64,000 bases of DNA from an uncultured Lachnospiraceae bacterium (GTDB lineage: Bacteria > Bacillota > Clostridia > Lachnospirales > Lachnospiraceae), in assembly GCA_910589075.1 (NCBI GenBank), contig CAJUSK010000009.1:1-64000 (forward strand), in the 5' to 3' direction. Below, in pieces: positions 34,620 to 43,838 of this stretch. Position numbers and translations under genes: made by a program. How positions within the stretch are numbered: position 1 is the first letter of the stretch; each line of letters begins with the position of its first letter. The notes beneath the pieces are model-generated. The model was not told where the DNA came from. It ran no database searches and saw only the letters and a list, made by a program, of their open reading frames with translations.

Positions 34620-36736
34620 CGTCTGCTCCTTCCAGTAAAAACAGCAACACTTCTTTCTTTCATTATAAATTCTCCGGTAATTTCCGGGGCAGTGGTTTCA
34701 TCAAAAAATGGTTCTTGATCATGGGCAATACCGGTATTCACTCCAAGATACCAGGCAAAATGTTTGGGCAGATAGGGGAGACGGATGGTTTCGGGCTCCC
34801 AGTAGGCGTTGATACAAATGTATACAATATCTTCTTTTCTCTCTTTTCTGTTATAACCCGCATAGAGAACGCCCAGTGTCCTTGTCTGTTCGGTTGTCTG
34901 TGAATAATCAGGCGCACCGTTATGGATGCTGATGGACGGATAACCGGTGCCTGAATGTTCCAGATCCATGCGGATAACAGGATGATTTTTGCGGAAGGCA
35001 ATCATGTAGCGGAAAAAACGGTAAATGTCTCCGTTTTTCTTCAGGAGGTTCCAGTCCAGCCAGGAAATGGCATTGTCCTGGCAATAGGCGTTGTTATTCC
35101 CGAACTGGGTATTGCCGAATTCGTCTCCGGCCAGAAACATCGGGGTTCCACGGCTGCACAGGAGGACGGCACAGGCATTTTTGACCAGACGGTTGCGGAG
35201 CTGGTTGATCGCGGGATCGTCGGTTTCCCCTTCAACGCCACAGTTCCAGCTGCGGTTATCGTCCGTGCCGTCGGTATTGTTCCAGCCATTGGCTTCATTG
35301 TGTTTGGTGCTGTAGGTATACAGATCATACAGCGGAAAACCGTCGTGGCAGGTGATGAAATTTACGGAAGAATCGTAACCTCTCCCATAAGATTTATACA
35401 GATCCGGCGAACCTGTTATGCGCAGGACTGCTTCCGGTGCGGTCCACAGGTCGCCTTTTAAATAGCTGCGCAGGCAATCTCTGTATTTACCGTTCCATTC
35501 CGCCCAGCGGTTCCAGGAAGGGAACGTTCCCACCTGATACAGGCCGCCCGCATCCCAGGCCTCGGCAATGAGCTTGGTATCCCCCAGGATGGGATCCAGT
35601 GCAAGCTGCTTTAACAGGGGCGGGTTGTTCATGGGTGAACCGTCTTCATTCCGCCCCAGGATGGTGGCAAGATCAAACCGGAAACCGTCAATGCGGTAGT
35701 CAGTGACCCAATACCGCAGACATTCCAGGATCATCTGCTGTACCATGGGATGATTACAGTTCAGCGTATTGCCACAGCCGCTGAAATTAAAATAGGAACC
35801 GTCCGGGGTGAGCATGTAATATATATTATTGTCAAAACCTTTGAAAGATATATAAGGTCCACGCTCATTTCCTTCGGCAGTATGGTTGAATACCACATCC
35901 AGTATGACTTCTATGCCATTTTTCTTCAGATCGCGAATGACCTCTTTCAGTTCCGTACCTTCCCGGTTATGTTCTCTGTCTGAGTTGTAACTGGTATTGG
36001 GTGCGAAGAAGCCCACCGTATTATAGCCCCAGTAGTCCAGCAGTTGACGGCCTTCTATCATGCGCATATCTCTTGTCTCGTCAAATTCAAAAATGGGCAT
36101 CAGTTCCACCGCGTTAACACCCAGATCCTTGAGATAGGGAATCTTTTCCCGCAGGCCGGAAAAAGTACCTTTGTGAGATACGCCGGAAGATTCATCCATG
36201 GTAAAGCCTCTGACGTGCAGTTCATAGATTACAAGATCTTCCATGGGGATAACGGACTGTTTTTCGATTCCCCAGTCGAAATTATTACGGACAACTCTGG
36301 CGCGGTATCCGTTTTCGTTGGAGGTGACCCCCCAGACGCTCTGCCCGGCCACAGCCTTGGCGTAAGGATCCAGTAATATATGGGATTTATCAAAGATCAG
36401 CCCCTTTTCCGGTTCATAAGGGCCGTCCATACGATATGCATATTCAAACTCTTCTATTTTCAGACCGAATACGATCATGGAATATACTTTTCCGATGCGG
36501 TAGCGTTCGGGAAAAGGTATGACTGCGAAGGGTTCTGCCTCTCCTCTGTTATATAAAAGCAGTTCGCATCCGGTAGCGCCCTGAGACTGTACAGTGAAAT
36601 TCACACAACTGTTAGACAGGGCGGTGGCGCCGTTTTGGGTATAAAATCCCGGGCGGACTTCATACCCGTCTATAATATCCAGTACTTTTAATTCCTGCAA
36701 TGGCATCATTGATAAAGTGTCCTGTTTTTCTGTCAT
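34616..36736 (-). CDS. Glycogen debranching enzyme / isoamylase (GlgX-like)
   Basis: 706 residues, GH13 isoamylase type. N-terminal CBM48-like domain (about 15-130), then a TIM barrel with the nucleophile D355 (GFRFDLA), acid/base E392 (LIAEAWD) and third Asp in TCHDGFPL (about 465), then a C-terminal beta domain. The four GH13 regions can be located, including VVFNHTAEG (about 281-289). It hydrolyses alpha-1,6 branches of glycogen. Preceded by AAGGAAAAG. First gene of a two-gene minus-strand operon. Confidence 0.95.
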   Translation of the reverse strand: MTEKQDTLSMMPLQELKVLDIIDGYEVRPGFYTQNGATALSNSCVNFTVQSQGATGCELLLYNRGEAEPFAVIPFPERYRIGKVYSMIVFGLKIEEFEYAYRMDGPYEPEKGLIFDKSHILLDPYAKAVAGQSVWGVTSNENGYRARVVRNNFDWGIEKQSVIPMEDLVIYELHVRGFTMDESSGVSHKGTFSGLREKIPYLKDLGVNAVELMPIFEFDETRDMRMIEGRQLLDYWGYNTVGFFAPNTSYNSDREHNREGTELKEVIRDLKKNGIEVILDVVFNHTAEGNERGPYISFKGFDNNIYYMLTPDGSYFNFSGCGNTLNCNHPMVQQMILECLRYWVTDYRIDGFRFDLATILGRNEDGSPMNNPPLLKQLALDPILGDTKLIAEAWDAGGLYQVGTFPSWNRWAEWNGKYRDCLRSYLKGDLWTAPEAVLRITGSPDLYKSYGRGYDSSVNFITCHDGFPLYDLYTYSTKHNEANGWNNTDGTDDNRSWNCGVEGETDDPAINQLRNRLVKNACAVLLCSRGTPMFLAGDEFGNTQFGNNNAYCQDNAISWLDWNLLKKNGDIYRFFRYMIAFRKNHPVIRMDLEHSGTGYPSISIHNGAPDYSQTTEQTRTLGVLYAGYNRKERKEDIVYICINAYWEPETIRLPYLPKHFAWYLGVNTGIAHDQEPFFDETTAPEITGEFIMKERSVAVFTGRSRR

Positions 36737-36922
36737 AAGCTTTTCCTTCTTAAATATAATGTGGGCATAGGTTGGTCTGTCCTGACTATTTTATCATAAA
36801 CCTGTTCTGTTTCCTATTTTATTTCCATTTTTTTTCAAAAATTGTTTTCAGAAGGTTTGATTTTGCCTGTTAAGTGGTGTACAATACATGGATGAAAAAG
36901 TGATTGATGGAAAGGAACAGGC

Positions 36923-37603
36923 ATGCGATTACGGAATGTACCCGGTTCAGAGGCGATTGTCGGAAACAGTCCCTTTGTCGTGCAGGAAGCCGGGAAGACC
37001 AGAGGGCATTGGAAAGCGGCGTTTGGAAACGATCATCCCATTCACATTGAGGTTGGTATGGGAAAAGGAAAGTTTTTAAATACCATGGCCATGGGAAATC
37101 CGGAGATAAACTATATAGGGATCGAGCGGTATACCAGTGTGCTGCTGCGGGCTTTGCAGAAGATGGAAGAGAATCCGCTGCCAAATCTGTTATTTATCTG
37201 TATGGATGCTTCGGAATTAGAGCAGGTATTTGGGGAGGGAGAGGTTTCCCGGATTTATCTCAATTTTTCCGATCCCTGGCCGAAAGCGAGATACGCGAAG
37301 CGCAGGCTGCCTTCCAGACAGTTTCTGGCCCGGTATGACAAAATACTGGAGCCGGGCGGCAGGATTGAGTTTAAGACGGATAACCGGGCATTATTTGATT
37401 TTGCAGTGGAGGAGTTGGAGCCTGCGGGATGGACAGCCAGGCAGATTTCCTATGATCTGCACAGAGATGGGAAAATGATGGAAGGAAATGTTATGACAGA
37501 ATATGAAGAAAAATTTTCTTCCGCAGGCAATCCTATTTGCAAATACATTGTGTATAGAACAGCAGATTTTCTGCAAAATAATACGGAATCTACGACAGGT
37601 TGA
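36923..37603 (+). CDS. trmB: tRNA (guanine-N7-)-methyltransferase
   Basis: 226 residues. SAM-binding IHIEVGMGKGKFL (about 40-52), IGIERYTSVLLRAL (about 64-77), the catalytic-Asp/substrate region YLNFSDPWPKARYAKRR (about 111-127), and a C-terminal YEEKF typical of TrmB. It makes m7G46 in tRNA. Start at 36923 is chosen from the AAAGGAACAGGC site. Closely followed by thioredoxin. Confidence 0.96.
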   Translation: MRLRNVPGSEAIVGNSPFVVQEAGKTRGHWKAAFGNDHPIHIEVGMGKGKFLNTMAMGNPEINYIGIERYTSVLLRALQKMEENPLPNLLFICMDASELEQVFGEGEVSRIYLNFSDPWPKARYAKRRLPSRQFLARYDKILEPGGRIEFKTDNRALFDFAVEELEPAGWTARQISYDLHRDGKMMEGNVMTEYEEKFSSAGNPICKYIVYRTADFLQNNTESTTG

Positions 37604-37621
37604 AAGAAAGGAAGGCAGGAT

Positions 37622-37936
37622 ATGGAGTACAAATTTACAGATGCGAATTTTGAGACGGAAGTTTTACAGTCGGATTTACCGGTACTGGTGGATTTTTACG
37701 CTGACTGGTGTGTCCCGTGTAAGATGATGGCGCCCATTGTCAAGGAAATGGCAGAAAAATACGACGGCAGGATAAAAATCGGAAAACTCAATATAGAAGA
37801 AAGTCCACAAATGACTGAGAAATATGGGGTAATGTCTATTCCTACCTTTATATGTTTCAGGAATGGTGAAAAGGTATCATCTTCTATGGGCGCAGTTTCC
37901 AAAAACGAACTGGATTCCATGCTGCAGAATATATAA
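37622..37936 (+). CDS. Thioredoxin
   Basis: 104 residues, single thioredoxin domain. Active site DWCVPCK (C30, C33); the usual Gly-Pro pair is Val-Pro, which should shift the redox potential. The cis-Pro loop SIPTF (about 69-73) is intact. Eighteen bases after trmB and 69 before the antiporter operon, so it may be co-transcribed with either. Confidence 0.95.
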   Translation: MEYKFTDANFETEVLQSDLPVLVDFYADWCVPCKMMAPIVKEMAEKYDGRIKIGKLNIEESPQMTEKYGVMSIPTFICFRNGEKVSSSMGAVSKNELDSMLQNI

Positions 37937-38005
37937 AGGACAGGGGCTGTCACACCGGCTGAGGGATCAGCGGTGTGCAGCTCTTTTTCACGGAGGTTTG
38001 GGGAT

Positions 38006-38470
38006 ATGTTTTTTGTGTTTCTCATATTGTGGATCATATTCAACGGAAACTTTACCTGGGAAATTTTCTGGTTCGGGGCAGCGATTGCCGGGGGAATGTA
38101 CTGGTTTGTCTGCCGGTTTATGGGCTTTGATATGCATAAGGACCTGCTGATCTGGAAGCGCACATTTTTGCTTCTGCGCTATGTGGTGATTCTCATTGCA
38201 GAAATTATCAAAGCGAATGTATCGGCCATGAAACTGCTGTTTTCCGAGCGCGATGAGATAGAGCCGGTGCTGGTGCGGTTCCACACCACGTTGCAGACGA
38301 AAGCGGCCAGGGTGCTGCTGGCCAATTCCATCACGCTGACACCGGGGACCATCACGGTGTCGCTGGAGGGGGACGAACTGTCGGTACACTGTCTGGACAA
38401 GTCTCTGGCAGAAGGGCTTTCGGACGGGATTTTTGCAAAAGAACTGGAAAGGCTGGAAAAGGTGAAATAG
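38006..38470 (+). CDS. MrpE/MnhE-like (MbhA-type) antiporter subunit
   Basis: 154 residues. Two to three N-terminal membrane segments (about 1-18, 20-38, 50-68) and a soluble C-terminal part containing LTPGTITVSLEGDELSVH (about 108-125), the MrpE signature. Start at 38006 follows GGAGGTTTGGGG; an upstream in-frame ATG at 37973 is rejected. First gene of a ten-gene tightly packed operon whose order E-F-G-D-E/B-C-D copies that of archaeal membrane-bound hydrogenase Mbh A-H. Confidence 0.92.
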   Translation: MFFVFLILWIIFNGNFTWEIFWFGAAIAGGMYWFVCRFMGFDMHKDLLIWKRTFLLLRYVVILIAEIIKANVSAMKLLFSERDEIEPVLVRFHTTLQTKAARVLLANSITLTPGTITVSLEGDELSVHCLDKSLAEGLSDGIFAKELERLEKVK

Positions 38471-38472
38471 AG

Positions 38473-38790
38473 ATGGATGCGTTAACAGAAGTGAGGAATG
38501 TGATCTTTGAGACAGCACTGATTATTCTGGCTGTGATGCTGATGCTCTGCCTTCTGCGGGCGGTTCTGGGTCCACGGGTGGCGGACCGGATTGTGGCCGT
38601 CAATATGATGGGGACGATGGTCATAGTCATGATCGCCATTCTGACAGTAAAGATGGAGGAAGGGTATCTGGTGGATATCTGTCTGATTTATGCCATGGTC
38701 AGTTTTCTGGCAGTGATCGTTATCACGAAGGTATATATGGGAGCGTACCGGGAGAGAAAGGAAAAAAAGCGGGAGGATGGAAATGGCTGA
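38473..38790 (+). CDS. MrpF/MnhF-like (MbhB-type) subunit
   Basis: 105 residues, three membrane helices (about 8-28, 37-56, 62-82), with GPRVADRIVAVNMMGT (about 33-48), the MrpF pattern. Two bases after mrpE. Confidence 0.92.
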   Translation: MDALTEVRNVIFETALIILAVMLMLCLLRAVLGPRVADRIVAVNMMGTMVIVMIAILTVKMEEGYLVDICLIYAMVSFLAVIVITKVYMGAYRERKEKKREDGNG

Positions 38791-39106
38791 GTGGCTCTGT
38801 TTGATTGGGGAAACTTTATTTCTTATAACGGGGATAGTGATATTCGCCATCGAACTGTATGGTGCATATCACTATCATTATGTGTTGAATCGGATGCATA
38901 TGGCGGCTTTTGGGGATACATTTGGTATCGGTGTTTCTCTGCTGGGGCTGATGATCATCAATGGTGTGAATTTTACCAGTCTCAAGATGCTGTTGGTCAT
39001 TTTGTTTCTCTGGTGTGCCAGCCCGGTGTCTTCGCATTTGATTGCCCGGCTGGAGGTGGCGACCAATGAGGAATTGGAGGCACATATGGAGGTGGAGAAA
39101 GAATGA
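38783..39106 (+). CDS. MrpG/MnhG-like (MbhC-type) subunit
   Basis: 107 residues, three membrane helices, with the family's NRMHMAAFGDTFGIGVSLLG (about 36-55). Start at 38783 is chosen over 38777 because GGGAGG then has six-base spacing. Overlaps mrpF by eight bases and the next gene by four. Confidence 0.92.
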   Translation: MAEWLCLIGETLFLITGIVIFAIELYGAYHYHYVLNRMHMAAFGDTFGIGVSLLGLMIINGVNFTSLKMLLVILFLWCASPVSSHLIARLEVATNEELEAHMEVEKE

Positions 39107-39378
39107 ATGTCTTTGCGTATCTTTTGATGGGATTTCTGGTACTGTGTGCCATTGCCGTCAGCCTTTCCCGCAATCTGCTGAATTCTATTCTGATCTATAT
39201 GTCATACAGCCTGATTATGTCCATGATCTGGGTGATTCTGGAATCCCCGGATCTGGCCATTACGGAGGCAGCAGTGGGCGCGGGAGTGACCAGTATCCTG
39301 TTTTTTGTGACGCTGAAAAAAATTCATGCCATAGATGAGAGGGAGAAACGCAGGAAACATGAGCAGAAGAAAGAGTGA
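39103..39378 (+). CDS. MbhD-like subunit (MrpA C-terminal DUF4040 domain)
   Basis: 91 residues: three helices, with ILESPDLAITEAAVGAGVT (about 45-63), the conserved acidic motif of the DUF4040/MbhD domain that in classical Mrp is the C-terminal part of MrpA. Here it is a free-standing gene, as in Mbh. A charged cytoplasmic tail follows (about 73-91). Confidence 0.9.
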   Translation: MNVFAYLLMGFLVLCAIAVSLSRNLLNSILIYMSYSLIMSMIWVILESPDLAITEAAVGAGVTSILFFVTLKKIHAIDEREKRRKHEQKKE

Positions 39379-40339
39379 TAAAGAATATGAGAAAACTTTT
39401 GCCTGTCATTTTTTCCGTTGGCTGGACGGGGAAAAGGATCCTTTTATCGGACAGGTGGAGATGCAGCAGCAGGAAGCCTTCCGGGACGGGGAAGAGGATG
39501 CAGAGCGGCGGCTCCGGGAGAAAAATATCCTGCTCAATCAGATTTACGGGCGCAAAAAGAGCAGAAGTATCAGGAACCTGGAGCGGTTTTATAAGGTGGC
39601 GTCCGTTGCATTCTGTGGGATTTTGATTTATCTCCTTTTGCTGACGGTATCTTTTCTGCCGCCCATTGGCGTGCCGGAAAGGCCGATCAATAATGAAGTC
39701 TCAGCACGTTATATTGAGAAGGGGCTCCAGGAAACAGGCGCCGTCAATATTGTGAGCGGCATGATTCTCGACTACAGGGCCTTTGATACGCTGGGAGAGT
39801 CCCATGTGCTGTTTGTGGCTACGGTGACGGTACTGATTTTACTGCGGCTGGATAAGGGAAAGAAGGACTATGCAGGGGTCAGTCTGGAAGAGGTGGAAGC
39901 CAACGACCGCAGATACGAACCTAAGAATGATGCGATTTTGCAGATGGCGGCGTATCTCCTTGTACCTGTCATTATCATTTTCGGTATGTATGTGATTCTG
40001 AACGGGCATCTGGGGCCGGGCGGCGGATTCTCCGGCGGAGCCATCATCGGTGCGGGGCTGATTTTGTACCTGAATGCTTTTGGATTTGAGAAAACGGAGC
40101 GTTTTTTCACGGAAAAGACCTATAAGCGGATCAGTTTCTGTTCGCTGTCATTTTACTGTTTTGCCAAAAGTTATTCGTTTTATACGGGAGCCAATCATAT
40201 TGAGAGTATCATTCCCAAAGGGACGCCGGGCGCCATTTTGAGCAGTGGGCTGATTCTGCCGCTGAATATTGCGGTGGGGCTGGTGGTGGCCTGTACGATG
40301 TATGCCTTTTATGTGATGTTCCGAAAAGGGGGATTCTGA
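39359..40339 (+). CDS. MbhE-MrpB fusion subunit with a charged N-terminal extension
   Basis: 326 residues in three parts. About 1-75 is a soluble, Glu/Arg/Lys-rich extension without membrane segments. About 76-165 is an MbhE-like domain (helix, then NEVSARYIEKGLQETGAVN and ILDYRAFDTLGE). About 190-326 is MrpB (AAYLLVPVIIIFGMYVILNG, HLGPGGGFSGGAIIGAGL). In classical Mrp the MbhE part is at the end of MrpA; here it is fused to MrpB. Overlaps the MbhD-like gene by 20 bases. Confidence 0.88.
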   Translation: MSRRKSDKEYEKTFACHFFRWLDGEKDPFIGQVEMQQQEAFRDGEEDAERRLREKNILLNQIYGRKKSRSIRNLERFYKVASVAFCGILIYLLLLTVSFLPPIGVPERPINNEVSARYIEKGLQETGAVNIVSGMILDYRAFDTLGESHVLFVATVTVLILLRLDKGKKDYAGVSLEEVEANDRRYEPKNDAILQMAAYLLVPVIIIFGMYVILNGHLGPGGGFSGGAIIGAGLILYLNAFGFEKTERFFTEKTYKRISFCSLSFYCFAKSYSFYTGANHIESIIPKGTPGAILSSGLILPLNIAVGLVVACTMYAFYVMFRKGGF

Positions 40340-40341
40340 AT

Positions 40342-40713
40342 ATGGGTGTGAATTTACAGGCGAATATGCTGGAGGTGGTTTCCATGATTTTGTTCGGAAT
40401 CGGTTTCGGGAATCTGCTTCTGCAAAAGAATCTGATTAAAAAGATCATCGGATTGAACATCATGGATTCGGCCGTATATCTGTTTCTGGCCGAAAAGGGG
40501 TATATCCGGGGACGGGTGGCGCCGATTGTGGTGGATGGTGTGCAGAGTGTATCGGCTTATATCAATCCCATTCCCAGCGGACTGGTACTGACGGGGATCG
40601 TGGTGTCCGTGTCCGTGTCGGCGCTGATGCTGTCTCTGACGATCCGGCTTTACAGAAGGTATCATACGCTGGATCTGGATCAGATTTCAATGATGATGAA
40701 GCGGGAGGAGTAA
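40342..40713 (+). CDS. MrpC/NuoK-like (MbhG-type) subunit
   Basis: 123 residues, three helices, NuoK homologue. The first helices carry the pattern IGFGNLLLQKNLIKKIIGLN (about 18-37), and SGLVLTGIVVSVSVSALMLSL (about 76-96) is the third. Two bases after the fusion gene and one base before mrpD. Confidence 0.92.
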   Translation: MGVNLQANMLEVVSMILFGIGFGNLLLQKNLIKKIIGLNIMDSAVYLFLAEKGYIRGRVAPIVVDGVQSVSAYINPIPSGLVLTGIVVSVSVSALMLSLTIRLYRRYHTLDLDQISMMMKREE

Positions 40714-40714
40714 G

Positions 40715-42208
40715 ATGGATTTTGTATGTAATTTTCCGTTCTTTTCCATTTTGCTGACCCTGTTTTCCGGTACGGTCTGTTCGATGCTGCCCCGCAGGGC
40801 CGCCAAATGGGTCAACACAGGAGTCATACTTGCGGCAGGAGGAATGTCACTGGCCCTGCTGATCTGGCTGCTGTCCGGCGGAGAATGTTTTGTCTATAGG
40901 ATGGGGCATTTTCCGGCGCCCTGGGGCAATGAGATACGGGCGGGGATTCTGGAAGCGGCTATGGCGCTGTTTTTCTGCCTCATCATGCTGTTGTCCATGT
41001 GGGGCGGGCGCAAGAAGCTGGACGAGGAAGTGGAGGAGAGCAAACATAATCTGTATTATGTGCTGGTGAATCTGCTGCTTTCTTCGCTGCTGGCGCTTGT
41101 CTATACCAACGATCTGTTTACGGCCTATGTGTTTGTGGAGATCAATACCATTGCAGCCTGTGGGCTGATTATGATCCGCCAGATCGGGCGGACGCTGGCG
41201 GCAGCAGTGCGCTATATGATTATGAGTCTGGTGGGCTCCGGGCTGCTGTTGATCGGTCTGTGCATGTTGTATGATCTGACAGGACATTTGCTGATGTCCA
41301 ATATCCGGGAGCAGGTGGAGGTCATTATGGCAGAGGGGACCTATGCCATTCCGCTGGTGATTACGGTGGCGCTGATGGTAGTGGGACTTGCCATTAAGAG
41401 CGCGCTGTTCCCTTTCCATGCCTGGCTGCCGGATGCGTATGGATATTCTACGATTTCTTCGGCGGCGATTTTGTCATCGCTGGCTTCGAAGGGATACATT
41501 TTTCTGCTGATTAAGATTATTTACCGTGTGATCGGTTTTACGGTGTTCAATAATACACACATTATCAATGTATTGTTTGTGTTCGGGCTGATGGCCATGG
41601 TTTTTGGATCACTCAGCGCCATTAAGGAGAGCGGTATCCGCAGGATGATCGCCTTTTCTTCCGTGGCCCAGGTGGGATATATCTATATGGGAATCGGCCT
41701 GGGGACGAAGGTGGGGATGGTCGCCAGTGTATACCATATTTTTGCCCATGCGGCGGGAAAAGCGCTGCTGTTTATCGCGGTTATAGGACTGACAGATGTG
41801 TCAGGTTTCAGCAGGCGGTTTATTGATCAGACGGGGGCGGGATTCCGGAATAAGATCGCGGGCATCGGTTTTACGGTGGGCTCGCTGTCCATGGTCGGTG
41901 TGCCGGTTTTTGCCGGGTTTGTAAGTAAGATTCTGTTTGCGCAGGCGGCGGTGAATAACAGCCGCAAGCTGTTGCCGACGATGATTGTTCTGGCGGTAAG
42001 TACGATTCTGAATGCCATTTATTTTATGAAAACGGTGATCCGGATCTATACACCGGCGCCGGACTGTGGATATGAAGGTGTGGCGCTGCGTAAGGAAAAA
42101 TTGTATGCCCTGTCGATTCTGTTGTTTATCGCTTTGAATATTGCGCTTGGCATGTCTTCTCAGCCGGTGGTGGACGCGATTTCCACAGGCCTGGATATGT
42201 TCGGATAG
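40715..42208 (+). CDS. MrpD-like antiporter subunit (MbhH-type)
   Basis: 497 residues, 14 predicted helices. Proton-channel residues are in place: Glu in helix 5 (E142, FVEINTIAACG), Lys in helix 7 (K228, GLAIKSALFPFHAWLPDAYG) and Lys in helix 8 (K259, SLASKGY). It is one of four large NuoL/M/N-like subunits in this operon. The sequence WLPDAYGYSTISSAAILSS groups it with MrpD/MbhH. Followed by a 138-base gap before the next large subunit. Confidence 0.93.
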   Translation: MDFVCNFPFFSILLTLFSGTVCSMLPRRAAKWVNTGVILAAGGMSLALLIWLLSGGECFVYRMGHFPAPWGNEIRAGILEAAMALFFCLIMLLSMWGGRKKLDEEVEESKHNLYYVLVNLLLSSLLALVYTNDLFTAYVFVEINTIAACGLIMIRQIGRTLAAAVRYMIMSLVGSGLLLIGLCMLYDLTGHLLMSNIREQVEVIMAEGTYAIPLVITVALMVVGLAIKSALFPFHAWLPDAYGYSTISSAAILSSLASKGYIFLLIKIIYRVIGFTVFNNTHIINVLFVFGLMAMVFGSLSAIKESGIRRMIAFSSVAQVGYIYMGIGLGTKVGMVASVYHIFAHAAGKALLFIAVIGLTDVSGFSRRFIDQTGAGFRNKIAGIGFTVGSLSMVGVPVFAGFVSKILFAQAAVNNSRKLLPTMIVLAVSTILNAIYFMKTVIRIYTPAPDCGYEGVALRKEKLYALSILLFIALNIALGMSSQPVVDAISTGLDMFG

Positions 42209-42346
42209 TAACAGGGCAGATGGATCTGCGCATATGCCGCGCTGACCATAAGGATAAGGATCAGAATCGGATGTGCAAAAGCCTGTGGCCGCAGGAGATG
42301 GTTCATGGGCTTTGCAGGTAAGGTTACCGGTTAGGAGGAGTGTGAG

Positions 42347-43819
42347 ATGAATGGAGCGGTATGGATATTGGCTTCTATAGGGGTTCCGGTTGTGATGGGG
42401 TTGGTTCTTCTCTGTGTTCCTTCCATCAGGAAGCGGAGTGCAGTGGTGGGAATTACGGCAGCAGGTCTTGTTATGACAGCAGTGTCGGTTTTTGCCGCAA
42501 TCGGGAGCGGGGCGGGTAGCTTTACGCTGCTGTATCTGGCAAAAGGAGTGCCGGTTTATTTTCAGATGGATAGCGTGGGGCAGTTGTTTGCGTCCATGGT
42601 AACCATTGTCTGGCTCTGCGGCGGGGCGTTTGCTTTTTCCTATATGAAGCATGAAAAAAATGAAAAATGGTATTTTGGCTGTTATCTGCTTGTATATGGC
42701 ATATTGAATGGCCTGGATTTTTCCGGCAATATTGTTACCTTTTACATGTTCTATGAATTCATGACAATCTTGTCATTTCCTCTGGTGCTGCATAGCCGTT
42801 CCAGAGAAGCCATTATGGCAGGGCTGAGATACCTGTTTTATTCTTTTTGCGGGGCATATCTGGTCTTGTTCGGGATTTATTTTCTGTACCGGTACGGAAC
42901 GACGCTGGCTTTTACGGCGGGCGGTGTGCTGGATCCGCAGTTGACGGCGGGCAGGGAACCCTTTTTACTGGTTGTGGCGTTTTTGATGATTTTGGGTTTT
43001 GGGGTCAAGGCGGGCATGTTTCCCCTGCATGGCTGGCTGCCTGCGGCGCATCCGGTGGCGCCGGCGCCCGCTTCTGCGGTATTGTCAGGAATCATTGTCA
43101 AAAGTGGTGTCCTGGGTATGCTGCGAGTGGTCTATTATTTGTTTGGGACGGCATTTCTGCGAGGAAGCTGGGTGCAGTATGTGTGGCTTTCCCTTGCGTT
43201 GTTTACCGTGTTTATGGGGTCGATGCTGGCCTATCGGGAAAGGGTGCTGAAAAAGCGCCTGGCATATTCCACGGTCAGTCAGATTTCTTATATTTTGTTT
43301 GGTCTGGCGGTGATGAACCAGACTGCGTTTACGGGTTCCATGCTGCATGTGGTCTGTCATGCCTGCATTAAGAGCGGTTTGTTTCTGTTTGCAGGGGCGG
43401 TGATTGTGCAGACGGGAAAGACGCGGGTGGAGGAACTGACCGGTATCGGGAAGGAGATGCCGGTGCTGCTCTGGTGCTATACGATCTGCTCCCTGGCGCT
43501 CATCGGAATACCGCCTACAGGAGGTTTCCTCAGCAAATGGTATCTGGCTATGGGGGCGCTGGAAGGGGATGCTCTGCCGGTGTTTGGCTGGCTGGGGCCG
43601 GTGGTGCTGCTTGTCTCGGCGCTGCTGACGGCGGGGTATCTTTTGCCGGTTACGATCCGGGGTTTTTTCCCGGGAAATGGATTTGACTATGGGAATCTGC
43701 AGAAGCGGGAACCGGAGGCGGCCATGCTGCTGCCAATATTGATTCTGACGTCAGTGTCAGTTTTGGCAGGCATGTTTCCCGGTGCGCTTGTGCGGTTTCT
43801 GGGCGGTATGCTCTGGTAG
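42347..43819 (+). CDS. NuoN/MrpD-like large antiporter subunit 2
   Basis: 490 residues, 14 helices. E137 (MFYEFMTIL), K221 (GFGVKAGMFPLHGWLPAAHP) and K252 (IIVKSGVLG) are conserved. The HPVAPAPASAVLSG block resembles the HyfB/MbhH/FpoN type more than MrpA. It is an additional ion-translocating subunit beyond those of Mrp. Preceded by GGAGGAG. Confidence 0.9.
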   Translation: MNGAVWILASIGVPVVMGLVLLCVPSIRKRSAVVGITAAGLVMTAVSVFAAIGSGAGSFTLLYLAKGVPVYFQMDSVGQLFASMVTIVWLCGGAFAFSYMKHEKNEKWYFGCYLLVYGILNGLDFSGNIVTFYMFYEFMTILSFPLVLHSRSREAIMAGLRYLFYSFCGAYLVLFGIYFLYRYGTTLAFTAGGVLDPQLTAGREPFLLVVAFLMILGFGVKAGMFPLHGWLPAAHPVAPAPASAVLSGIIVKSGVLGMLRVVYYLFGTAFLRGSWVQYVWLSLALFTVFMGSMLAYRERVLKKRLAYSTVSQISYILFGLAVMNQTAFTGSMLHVVCHACIKSGLFLFAGAVIVQTGKTRVEELTGIGKEMPVLLWCYTICSLALIGIPPTGGFLSKWYLAMGALEGDALPVFGWLGPVVLLVSALLTAGYLLPVTIRGFFPGNGFDYGNLQKREPEAAMLLPILILTSVSVLAGMFPGALVRFLGGMLW

Positions 43820-43838
43820 TGGGAAGGGAGGAATCGAG

